Shown here: one piece after another, positions 1-5,449 of the stretch
How positions within the stretch are numbered: position 1 is the stretch's first letter
Layout of the letters: the number at the start of each line of letters is the position of its first letter
Origin: Actinomycetota bacterium
Lineage (GTDB): Bacteria; Actinomycetota; Actinomycetes; Nanopelagicales; Nanopelagicaceae
Reading direction: 5' to 3'
Assembly: GCA_026392775.1 (NCBI GenBank)
Contig: JAPLBK010000146.1
Location: 1 to 5,449, forward strand
DNA length: 5,449 bases
The notes under the pieces: generated by a model
What the model was told of the DNA's origin: nothing
Databases searched by the model: none
Seen by the model: the letters and a program-made list of their open reading frames with translations, nothing else
Program-made: the position numbers and the translations under genes

Positions 1-629
1 CGGATATCAATAACCTTTTTCTTAGCCGCCATAATGCCTTTAAAGGATGGATAGCGAGGCTCATTAATCTTTTCAACAACACTTACTACGCATGGAAACT
101 CTCCATGGACTTCATCAACACCAGCTTCAGTAACCCGTGTAATCGAGACCTTCTTAGCTGCTGGATCTACGGAAACCTTAGAAGCAAAAGTTAATTGAGC
201 ACAGCCAAGCTTCTCACTCATCATCGCCGGCACAACGCTCATACGGGCATCTGTTGATTCAGTTCCGCAGATAACGATGTCAAACTCACCTTTCAAGATG
301 ACATTGGCTAGAACTTCAGCCGTCACAACGGCATCTGCCCCAACTAGAACAGCATCGCTAATTAAAATCGCATCATTTGCACCCATAGATAGGGCTTTAC
401 GAACAGCTTCAGTTGCGCGCTCTGGTCCCATTGAAATAACTGTGACTGAGTTAGCACCACCTTCTTCATTGCCACCATGTGCTTCTGCAATTCGAAGTGC
501 TTCTTCAACAGCGTATTCATCTAAATCATTGAGAACAGCATCAACGTTGGCGCGATCAAGTAATCCGCCAACCATCTTCTTCTCAGCCCATGAATCTGGG
601 ACCTGTTTGATGCAGACAGCGATCTTCAT
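1..629 (-). CDS. etfB: Electron transfer flavoprotein beta subunit, 3' end cut by window edge
   Basis: EtfB pairs with EtfA to form a soluble FAD/AMP heterodimer. It takes electrons from acyl-CoA dehydrogenases and related flavoenzymes and passes them to ETF:quinone oxidoreductase. The start is ATG at 629-627, giving the typical N-terminus MKIAVCIKQVPDS. 209 codons are present. The family usually has about 260 residues, so roughly 50 are missing beyond base 1. Visible family features are an NDLDEYAVEEALR segment (residues 34-46), a nucleotide-binding stretch GTESTDARMSVVPAMM (122-137) in the form seen in actinobacteria, and a region resembling the ETF-beta signature (about 163-186) followed by NEPRYPSFKGIM (189-200). 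There is no convincing Shine-Dalgarno sequence before the ATG, and a possible -10 box lies 8 nt upstream, so the mRNA may be leaderless. The gene is divergent from mgtA. etfA probably follows off the left edge, which is inference. The family call is very secure. Confidence 0.96.
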   Translation of the reverse strand, partial: MKIAVCIKQVPDSWAEKKMVGGLLDRANVDAVLNDLDEYAVEEALRIAEAHGGNEEGGANSVTVISMGPERATEAVRKALSMGANDAILISDAVLVGADAVVTAEVLANVILKGEFDIVICGTESTDARMSVVPAMMSEKLGCAQLTFASKVSVDPAAKKVSITRVTEAGVDEVHGEFPCVVSVVEKINEPRYPSFKGIMAAKKKVIDI

Positions 630-636
630 GAGTCCA

Positions 637-666
637 ATGTTACTGGCCAGTAACCCGAAAGGCCAA
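637..666 (-). promoter_or_regulatory. Putative etfB promoter giving a near-leaderless transcript
   Basis: On the minus strand, TTGGCC (666-661) and TAACAT (642-637) are separated by 18 bp and resemble -35 and -10 boxes. The -10 fits the TANNNT pattern. Only 8 nt lie between it and the etfB ATG, so transcription would begin at or within a few bases of the start codon. That agrees with the poor Shine-Dalgarno (TTGGACTC). Leaderless mRNAs are common in actinobacteria. The boxes are weak matches chosen by eye. Confidence 0.45.
639..654. promoter_or_regulatory. Perfect 16-bp palindrome, probable repressor operator at etfB
   Basis: GTTACTGGCCAGTAAC reads identically on both strands with no mismatch and no spacer. 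It overlaps the putative etfB -10 box by four bases and fills most of the -35/-10 spacer, a classic place for a dimeric repressor of the TetR or GntR type. Its core, TACT-N4-AGTA, recurs at the fabD promoter (3956-3967) and nowhere else that I found in the window. The regulator is not encoded here. A lipid- or acyl-CoA-responsive factor is a guess from the genes flanked. The site is 97 bp before mgtA, so an effect on mgtA is possible but less direct. Confidence 0.6.
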
Positions 667-678
667 CTGAATCTCAGA

Positions 679-708
679 TTTCACGCATGATTTGCCAACA
701 CGTAACCT
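679..708 (+). promoter_or_regulatory. Weak candidate promoter for the mgtA unit
   Basis: TTCACG (680-685) and TAACCT (703-708) are separated by 17 bp on the plus strand. They match four of six and three of six consensus positions. Transcription would then start near 714-716 and leave a leader of about 37 nt. No better pair was seen closer to the start codon. The evidence is thin. Confidence 0.25.
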
Positions 709-743
709 CAAGGATTACTTGAGTCTTTTGGGGTAACCGACCC
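707..743 (+). repeat. Two small adjacent inverted repeats before mgtA
   Basis: CTCAAG (707-712) and CTTGAG (718-723) form a perfect 6-bp inverted repeat with a 5-nt spacer. GGGT (731-734) and ACCC (740-743) form a second, shorter one, also with a 5-nt spacer, ending 8 nt before the mgtA ATG. They could be an operator or leader hairpins. A terminator is unlikely because both flanking genes are transcribed away from here. GTAACC also recurs at 650-655, 702-707 and 733-738. Confidence 0.35.
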
Positions 744-751
744 TGTGAGCC

Positions 752-1894
752 ATGAGTCAAAAAATGCGCATTGCGATCGTTACCGAGTCATTTTTGCCTC
801 AAATCAACGGTGTCACTAACTCTGTTTTGAGGGTTCTTGAGCATCTTAAAAACCAAGGCCATGAAGCATTAGTTATCGCACCTGAAAGCATTGATGCCCC
901 CCGTGAATTTGCCGGCTTTCGTATCAAGCGTGTTCCCAGTCTTGAAATGAAAGGCTTGATTCCTCTTGGCTTTCCGCAACGGGCCTTAGAACCTTTGATT
1001 GATGGTTTTGCTCCAGATGTCATTCATTTAGCGTCACCGATATTTCTTGGAAAATATGCAACCAAGATTGCACAGAATCTCAATATTCCGACGTTATCAA
1101 TTTATCAAACCGACGTTGCCGGATTTGCCCGTCATTACGGCTTAACCGTGGCGCACAACTCACTGAAGAAGTGGGTCGCAAAGATTCACTCTTCCAGTGA
1201 TCGCACTTTGGCGCCTTCGACTTGGTCATGCAAAGATTTAGAACAAAGTGGAGTTAAGAATGTGCACTTATGGCAACGTGGTGTTGACGCAGTGAAGTTC
1301 TCACCAGAAAAGCGCGATATTGATTTGCGATGTGAGCTTCTAGGCTCACGGCCCGATCGCAAAATTATTGGATACGTTGGCCGCCTTGCAAATGAAAAAC
1401 GAATTGATGACCTTAAGGTCCTAGATGTTCGAGATGATATTCAATTAGTAATCGTTGGCGATGGTCCAGCACGATCTCGCCTTGAAAAGCACCTACCCAA
1501 CGCCCGCTTTGTTGGCTATCAAAGTGGTGAGAATCTAGCCCGATACTACGCATCTCTTGATATTTTTGTTCACACAGGTGCTCATGAAACTTTCTGCCAA
1601 TCAATTCAAGAAGCTCTTGCCTCTGGTGTGCCGGTCATCGCACCTAACTCCGGCGGGCCATTAGATCTGGTCAAGCACGGTTGGACCGGATATCTGATTA
1701 ATACGGCTGATTCTGTGGCACTTAATCAAAACGTTAATAATCTATTAATTAAGCATGAGCCAGCAATCTTGCGAGAGCGTACGCGCGCCTCAGTCATTGA
1801 TAACACTTGGGGCCTTGTTAATGATCAGTTGATGATTCACTACAGAGAATTAATCCAGATGTCAGACCTGCGCATGAAGGAGAATGTGGCATGA
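752..1894 (+). CDS. mgtA: GT4 alpha-mannosyltransferase, MgtA type
   Basis: This GT-B fold glycosyltransferase of family GT4 has 380 residues. Throughout its length it resembles mycobacterial Rv0557 (MgtA, once called PimB) as I remember that sequence. That family uses GDP-mannose to mannosylate a membrane glycolipid such as glucuronosyl-diacylglycerol on the cytoplasmic face. Visible landmarks are the N-terminal ESFLPQINGVTNSV loop (12-25), YQTDVAGFARHYG (118-130), RTLAPS (151-156), RGVD (176-179), the donor-site GRLANEK (210-216), GDG (236-238) and the EX7E motif with E279 and E287. There is no signal peptide or membrane span. The start could be ATG 752 or ATG 764, since the conserved sequence begins MRIAIV at the second. 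Neither has a good Shine-Dalgarno. The stop overlaps the next gene by ATGA. The family is secure; the exact acceptor lipid is inferred. Confidence 0.88.
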   Translation: MSQKMRIAIVTESFLPQINGVTNSVLRVLEHLKNQGHEALVIAPESIDAPREFAGFRIKRVPSLEMKGLIPLGFPQRALEPLIDGFAPDVIHLASPIFLGKYATKIAQNLNIPTLSIYQTDVAGFARHYGLTVAHNSLKKWVAKIHSSSDRTLAPSTWSCKDLEQSGVKNVHLWQRGVDAVKFSPEKRDIDLRCELLGSRPDRKIIGYVGRLANEKRIDDLKVLDVRDDIQLVIVGDGPARSRLEKHLPNARFVGYQSGENLARYYASLDIFVHTGAHETFCQSIQEALASGVPVIAPNSGGPLDLVKHGWTGYLINTADSVALNQNVNNLLIKHEPAILRERTRASVIDNTWGLVNDQLMIHYRELIQMSDLRMKENVA

Positions 1895-3039
1895 AGATAG
1901 TTCATATCGCCAATTTCTATGGCCCAAGATCTGGTGGAATTAAAACTACGCTTCATCAATTAGGCACCGGGTATGTTGCCCGTGGTCATTCATTTACTTA
2001 CATCGTGCCGGGAACTGGCTTCTTCTGTGAAGAATCAACGAGTGGGACCAAAATTACGATGCCCTCCATTGAAATTCCTTTTAGTGGTGGCTATCGCATC
2101 ATTCGCAATAATCGCGATGTTAAGAAACTTCTCATCACACTCAAGCCAGATGTATTAGAGATTTCAGATCGGTTTACACTCTCAAAGATTGGTGCCTGGG
2201 CAGGCCAGCGAAATATCGCAGCAGTTGTTTTTAGCCACGAAACTTTAAGTGGATTAGCTAAGAACTACTTCCCTTTCTCACTTAAGCGCATCGTGGATTG
2301 GCATAACCGCAGACTCTCATCACGCTTTAAGCACGTGATCACTACAACAGAGTTTGCTTCGAAAGAGTTTGAGGAGATTAAAACCACAAACCTTGTAAGA
2401 GTCCCTCTGGGTGTTGATTTAGATAAGTTCTCACCATATTTACGTAACGAAGATTTCCGTAAAGATTTACTGCAAGGTGCGCAAGTTCTACTAGTTCACT
2501 GCGGCCGCATGTCCCGGGAAAAGCACCCAGCTCGTTCGATTGAAGCGTTGAAAGTCTTGATTGAACGCGGAATTAACGCACGTTTGATTTATGTTGGTAT
2601 CGGTCCCATGTATGTAGATTTGCGCGAAAGAAGTAAGGGCCTACCAGTTACTTTTCTTGGCTATATTGCAGATCGTGAACGCCTTGCTGAAATTCTTGCT
2701 TCTGCAGATGTTTCACTTGCACCTGGCCCAATTGAAACATTTTGCCTAGCTGCCCTTGAGTCTCTGGCTGCTGGCACCCCGGTAGTTGCATCTAATACAA
2801 GTGCAGTTGGCGAATTCCTTCTAATCAATACTTCTGAACCAGTTGGGGCCGTGGCGGGTAATACTGGACATGAGTTTGCAAATGCAATTGAGCTAGTACT
2901 TGAAATGCGTAAAGATTCCAAACTGCCCCAGCGCTGTTTCCATCAGGCAGAAAATTTTCCATGGAGCGCAACACTTTCTTTGATGCTCAAGCTTCATGGT
3001 GATAGCCAAGAAGTTAAAAGAAGGTTGCGGGCGGCTTAA
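1891..3039 (+). CDS. pimC: GT4 mannosyltransferase, PimC-like
   Basis: This is a second GT-B/GT4 enzyme, 382 residues long. It closely follows, from memory, the PimC protein described in M. tuberculosis CDC1551, which adds a third mannose from GDP-mannose to phosphatidylinositol dimannoside. Diagnostic segments are ANFYGPRSGGIKTT (7-20), IPFSGGYR (62-69), LEISDRFTL (89-97), FSHE (114-117), PLGVD (172-176), donor-site GRMSREK (205-211), and GPIETFCLAALESLAAGTP (279-297) with the EX7E pair E282 and E290. The start is ATG 1891, supported by a strong AAGGAG at 1877-1882, 8 nt upstream. The ATGA overlap with mgtA implies coupled translation. No signal peptide or membrane segment is visible, so it should act at the inner face of the membrane. 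Another mannosyl acceptor in this lineage is possible. The family call is secure; PIM3 synthesis specifically is inferred. Confidence 0.8.
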   Translation: MKIVHIANFYGPRSGGIKTTLHQLGTGYVARGHSFTYIVPGTGFFCEESTSGTKITMPSIEIPFSGGYRIIRNNRDVKKLLITLKPDVLEISDRFTLSKIGAWAGQRNIAAVVFSHETLSGLAKNYFPFSLKRIVDWHNRRLSSRFKHVITTTEFASKEFEEIKTTNLVRVPLGVDLDKFSPYLRNEDFRKDLLQGAQVLLVHCGRMSREKHPARSIEALKVLIERGINARLIYVGIGPMYVDLRERSKGLPVTFLGYIADRERLAEILASADVSLAPGPIETFCLAALESLAAGTPVVASNTSAVGEFLLINTSEPVGAVAGNTGHEFANAIELVLEMRKDSKLPQRCFHQAENFPWSATLSLMLKLHGDSQEVKRRLRAA

Positions 3040-3060
3040 GTGGAGCGCGTCGCAACCTTC
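3020..3060 (+). promoter_or_regulatory. 10-bp hairpin enclosing the pimC stop and hydrolase start
   Basis: GAAGGTTGCG (3020-3029) and CGCAACCTTC (3051-3060) are perfectly complementary, and G3030 with U3050 could add a wobble pair. The loop of about 20 nt contains both the pimC TAA (3037-3039) and the GTG (3040-3042) that starts the SGNH gene. The left arm covers the only Shine-Dalgarno-like stretch, AAGAAGG (3018-3024). The right arm lies in the first codons of the hydrolase. Ribosomes finishing pimC would melt the stem, so the layout suits translational coupling. There is no U-tract, so it is not a terminator. The pairing is visible in the sequence; the function is inferred. Confidence 0.6.
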
Positions 3061-3888
3061 GCAGTATTGGGAGATAGCGCCGCATCTGGCGTCGGCGACA
3101 CCGATAACAATGGCATTTCTCGGGGTTGGAGTTACTACTTAGCTAAGAATTTCACAGATCCCCTGGTCTATATAAATTTTTCACGCCCAGGGGCAAAATC
3201 AGATGAAATTCTCCATGATCAACTTCCTAAGGCTATTTTGCACTCCCCCTCAATAACGGCAGTAATCGTCGGGGGAAATGATGCCCTGCGAAACGGTTTT
3301 TCTCCCGAGCGTCTGCATCACAATCTTCGCAGCACCATTAAGCAACTCAAAGCTATTGGTTCAGAAGTTCTACTCCTGCAATTACATGACCCCACCTTAA
3401 TTGTGCCTATGCCAAAAACTTTAGGCACTGTTTTGCGCCGACGCATCAACGCTGTTAATCAAGTAACTCAAGCAATTTCTGCAGAGTTTGGGACAGAGAT
3501 CTTAAGAACCCGTGATCTTGAAGGTATCTATGAAAGAAAAGTTTGGCATATTGATCGGATGCACCCATCTAAGTTTGGGCATCAATTATTGGCCCACCAC
3601 TTTCGTGAAATCTTAAGCAAGCGATGGGAAATATCTCCCATTCACCTTGAACCCATTGTGACAAAACCAAAAGCTGAATCGATTAAATGGATGCTAAGAA
3701 ATGGAACTCCATGGTTTCTTAAACGCTCAGTTGATTTACTTCCAGCGGCTATCTACCTCATAGCTTGTGAACACTTACGAATGCTCTTCCATCCGAATGC
3801 CCACGCAAACGCTGTGATCTATTTCCCAGAGTTTGTAAATCACCGAGAAGCGGGCTTACTTGAAGTATTTGAAGAGCGGGTGTCGTAA
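3040..3888 (+). CDS. SGNH/GDSL-family hydrolase, cytoplasmic, linked to mannosyltransferases
   Basis: This 282-residue protein has the SGNH hydrolase blocks in order: GDSAASGVGD (11-20) with nucleophile S13; block II glycine G51 in FSRPGAKSDEI; block III GGND (78-81) with N80; and block V DRMH (172-175) with D172 and H175 completing the triad. The family contains esterases, lipases, thioesterases and acetyl-esterases, so the substrate cannot be read from the motifs. There is no signal peptide, so it should work inside the cell. About 90 residues follow the catalytic domain, including a basic stretch (about 217-229) and a hydrophobic segment (231-245) that might rest on the membrane. The start is GTG 3040, directly after the pimC stop and inside a hairpin. 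Its place as third gene after two lipid mannosyltransferases suggests removal or remodelling of an acyl group on the same glycolipid, which is inference only. Confidence 0.88.
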   Translation: MERVATFAVLGDSAASGVGDTDNNGISRGWSYYLAKNFTDPLVYINFSRPGAKSDEILHDQLPKAILHSPSITAVIVGGNDALRNGFSPERLHHNLRSTIKQLKAIGSEVLLLQLHDPTLIVPMPKTLGTVLRRRINAVNQVTQAISAEFGTEILRTRDLEGIYERKVWHIDRMHPSKFGHQLLAHHFREILSKRWEISPIHLEPIVTKPKAESIKWMLRNGTPWFLKRSVDLLPAAIYLIACEHLRMLFHPNAHANAVIYFPEFVNHREAGLLEVFEERVS

Positions 3889-3948
3889 TCCAAAGCGCAG
3901 CATTTCACGGCATTATTGTGCCCGCCCATACTGCACAACTCTGCTGAG

Positions 3949-3990
3949 TTACTCGTACTAGGTAGTATTCGCCCCATTCGAGTAAAGTAA
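3949..3990. promoter_or_regulatory. Cluster of TACT/AGTA half-sites at the fabD promoter, probable operator
   Basis: TACTAGGTAGTA (3956-3967) is an inverted repeat with the core TACT-N4-AGTA, the same core as the perfect palindrome at etfB. A wider inverted repeat surrounds it: TTACTCG (3949-3955) and CGAGTAA (3979-3985). AGTAA then repeats in tandem at 3981-3985 and 3986-3990, over the putative -10 box. Five half-sites within 42 bp, 6 to 47 nt before fabD, suggest binding by a dimeric repressor, perhaps at more than one site. Actinobacterial fabD operons are known to be controlled by dedicated regulators such as FasR in Streptomyces, but no such gene lies in this window. Confidence 0.5.
3983..3988 (+). 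promoter_or_regulatory. Putative -10 box for leaderless fabD transcript
   Basis: TAAAGT fits the TANNNT form and ends 7 nt before the GTG start of fabD, so transcription would begin about at the start codon. The absence of any Shine-Dalgarno sequence before GTG agrees. No good -35 box sits 16-19 bp upstream; that position is occupied by the TACTAGGTAGTA repeat. An alternative -10 is TAGTAT (3963-3968), which would leave a leader of about 20 nt. Confidence 0.35.
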
Positions 3991-3995
3991 CAAAT

Positions 3996-4904
3996 GTGTT
4001 AGCAGTTATCGCTCCGGGGCAGGGTTCCCAAACTCCAGGAATGTTTAATTCGTGGGTAACTAACCCCGTGTTTCATGAGCTTCTATCCAAATGGTCTATG
4101 CGTATTGATTTAGATTTAATAAGACTTGGCACAATCTCTGATGCCGATGAAATCAAGGACACCGCCAATGCCCAACCACTAATCGTGGCTGCATCTCTAT
4201 TAGGGGCACACGCACTTGGCCTAAAGAATTTTGCATACACATCAGGTCACTCTGTTGGAGAACTAGCAGCAGCGGCAATGAGTGGTGCAATCTGCGATGA
4301 AGATGCGTTGCGCTTAGTGCGAGCTCGTGGCCGTGAGATGGCAAAAGCTGCAGCGATCTCCCCTGCTGGAATGTCTGCGGTTTTGGGCGGAGATCGCGAA
4401 ATCGTTTTGAAAAAACTCGAACAACTCCACTTAGTAGCCGCAAACGATAATGGCGGAGGACAAATTGTGGCTGCTGGTGATTTAGCAGCACTTGCCGCGC
4501 TTTCTGAAAATCCACCTGAAGGGGCGCGAGTTCGAGCGCTAGCTGTTGCCGGGGCTTTTCACACATCTTTCATGGCACCTGCCGTTGAACCTCTGCGCAC
4601 ACTTGCTGCGACCATCTCAACTTCCCCAACAACAATCTCAGTCATTTCCAATAAAGATGGTGAAGTTGTTACAGATGGTGCGCAGGTGCTAAACCGCATC
4701 GTTAACCAGATAGCTAACCCTGTGCGCTGGGATTTATGCATGCAAACACTTAAAAACTTAGGAGTTACGGGTGTCATTGAATTACCACCAGCTGGAACTC
4801 TGGTTGGCTTACTCAAGCGCGGTACTCCAGAGATTGAAACATTCGCGCTTAAAAGTGCAGATGACCTGTCTGCTGCTAAGGAATTCGCAGGAAGGCACGC
4901 ATGA
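3996..4904 (+). CDS. fabD: Malonyl-CoA:ACP transacylase
   Basis: FabD moves malonyl from malonyl-CoA to acyl carrier protein, supplying the extender unit for type II fatty acid synthesis in the cytoplasm. The 302 residues match the usual length of about 300-315. Motifs are APGQGSQTPGM (6-16), the nucleophile elbow GHSVGE (84-89) with S86, the arginine that binds the malonyl carboxylate at R111 (RGREM), NDN (150-152), and catalytic H189 in GAFHTSFM. The start must be GTG 3996. Reading upstream in frame there is no start codon before a TAG at 3963-3965, and starting later would remove the GQGSQ loop. An out-of-frame ATG at 3994 overlaps the GTG and stops after two codons. The gene overlaps fabH by ATGA, as in the actinobacterial fabD-fabH-acpP-fabF cluster. 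The identification is very secure. Confidence 0.97.
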   Translation: MLAVIAPGQGSQTPGMFNSWVTNPVFHELLSKWSMRIDLDLIRLGTISDADEIKDTANAQPLIVAASLLGAHALGLKNFAYTSGHSVGELAAAAMSGAICDEDALRLVRARGREMAKAAAISPAGMSAVLGGDREIVLKKLEQLHLVAANDNGGGQIVAAGDLAALAALSENPPEGARVRALAVAGAFHTSFMAPAVEPLRTLAATISTSPTTISVISNKDGEVVTDGAQVLNRIVNQIANPVRWDLCMQTLKNLGVTGVIELPPAGTLVGLLKRGTPEIETFALKSADDLSAAKEFAGRHA

Positions 4905-5449
4905 TTATCAAATCATCACCAACGACCAATAGTGCAATCCTTTCTGTTGGTTCTTATCGCCCTAAGCGTTTAGTGCCTAACTCTGAAATTGTTGATCGAA
5001 TTGAATCAAGTGATGAATGGATTCAACAACGCACAGGCATTGAATCCCGCCGCTTTGCAGGTCCTGACGAAACCGTAATCACTATGGCCAAGGCTGCATG
5101 TGAAAGTGCACTCAAACGAGCCAAGTTAACTATGGCCGATATCGATACTGTGATCCTTTCTACAATTTCCTATCCCTATCAAGCACCTAGTGCTGCAACT
5201 GAACTCATTAATGAAATGGGTAATCCCAAAGCTGCAGCTTTTGATATCAGTGCAGCCTGTGCTGGCTTTTGTTATGGCGTTGGAATGGCAAGTGATTTAG
5301 TGCGCGGTGGAACATCGAAAAATGTTTTGGTAGTTGGTGTTGAAAAGCTCTCTGACTTTACTGACCCAGATGATCGCGCAACTGCATTTATCTTTGCCGA
5401 TGGTGCCGGCGCTGTTGTCGTGGGACAAAGTGCAGAAGCAAAAATTGGT
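4901..5449 (+). CDS. fabH: 3-oxoacyl-ACP synthase III, 3' end cut by window edge
   Basis: FabH condenses a short acyl-CoA primer with malonyl-ACP and so starts each fatty acid chain. In actinobacteria it often accepts branched primers, but this cannot be read from the visible part. 183 codons are present and remain open to the last base. The family usually has 310-340 residues, so the catalytic His and Asn of the C-terminal half lie outside. Visible features are SSDEWIQQRTGIESRR (36-51), typical of FabH and involved in CoA binding; the active-site cysteine C120 in DISAACAGF (115-123); and FIFADGAGAVVVG (163-175). The start is ATG 4901, in a 4-base overlap with the fabD stop, preceded by AGGAAGG at 4889-4895 with a 5-nt gap, so translation is probably coupled. 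acpP and fabF would be expected next, which is inference from related genomes. Confidence 0.96.
   Translation, partial: MIIKSSPTTNSAILSVGSYRPKRLVPNSEIVDRIESSDEWIQQRTGIESRRFAGPDETVITMAKAACESALKRAKLTMADIDTVILSTISYPYQAPSAATELINEMGNPKAAAFDISAACAGFCYGVGMASDLVRGGTSKNVLVVGVEKLSDFTDPDDRATAFIFADGAGAVVVGQSAEAKIG

Noticed and set aside
277..690. Plus-strand open frame of 137 codons opposite etfB
   Set aside because: It is Ser/Ala/Thr-rich with no recognisable motif and lies antisense to a clear EtfB reading frame with conserved motifs throughout. It is a shadow frame.
2661..2921. Minus-strand open frame of 86 codons inside the pimC-like gene
   Set aside because: Its composition is low in complexity (Ser/Ala/Arg) and it lies over the conserved EX7E region of the glycosyltransferase, so it is a shadow.
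3909..3922. Possible terminator hairpin after the SGNH gene (GGCA/TGCC with a 6-nt loop)
   Set aside because: The stem has only four pairs and is followed by a C-rich run, not a T-tract. It does not support an intrinsic terminator, though some other stop signal may exist in this gap.
4153..4566. Minus-strand open frame of 137 codons inside fabD
   Set aside because: It is rich in Leu, Gln, Arg and His, typical of the antisense of an Ala/Glu-rich gene. It falls entirely within fabD, which carries full catalytic motifs.
1..5449. Novel defence, mobile or RNA-based system
   Set aside because: All coding space is taken by recognisable lipid metabolism and glycosyltransferase genes. I saw no transposase, integrase, direct-repeat array, tRNA-like fold or toxin-antitoxin pair.

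Overview
The window looks like chromosome from a low-GC actinobacterium (GC in the mid-40s percent by rough count of a few lines). The proteins are actinobacterial in type: an MgtA-like and a PimC-like GT4 mannosyltransferase, a high-GC-Gram-positive style EtfB, and a fabD-fabH pair opening a type II fatty acid synthase cluster. Mid-40s GC with short intergenic gaps and overlapping genes would fit the streamlined freshwater acI lineage (Nanopelagicales). That placement is an inference and was not tested.

Layout: (1) bases 1-629, minus strand: the first 209 codons of etfB, cut by the left edge. (2) 630-751: a divergent intergenic region with a perfect 16-bp palindrome over the putative etfB promoter and small inverted repeats before mgtA. 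(3) 752-3888, plus strand: a tightly packed three-gene unit, mgtA-like, pimC-like and an SGNH/GDSL hydrolase. The first two overlap by ATGA. The third starts at the base after the pimC stop, inside a 10-bp hairpin. (4) 3889-3995: intergenic DNA with the putative fabD promoter and a cluster of TACT/AGTA half-sites. (5) 3996-5449: fabD, then fabH overlapping it by ATGA and cut by the right edge.

The middle unit probably mannosylates a membrane glycolipid (phosphatidylinositol mannosides or a glucuronosyl-diacylglycerol type anchor), with an intracellular esterase of unknown substrate. The right unit supplies malonyl-ACP and starts fatty acid chains. The left gene accepts electrons from acyl-CoA dehydrogenases and other flavoenzymes. 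All three concern lipids.

The most interesting non-coding signal is that the same core, TACT-N4-AGTA, occurs exactly twice in the window by eye, once at each of the etfB and fabD promoters. This suggests one repressor may link fatty acid breakdown and synthesis. The second notable signal is the hairpin over the pimC/SGNH junction, which looks like a translational coupling device. I found no mobile element, CRISPR, RNA gene or defence system.
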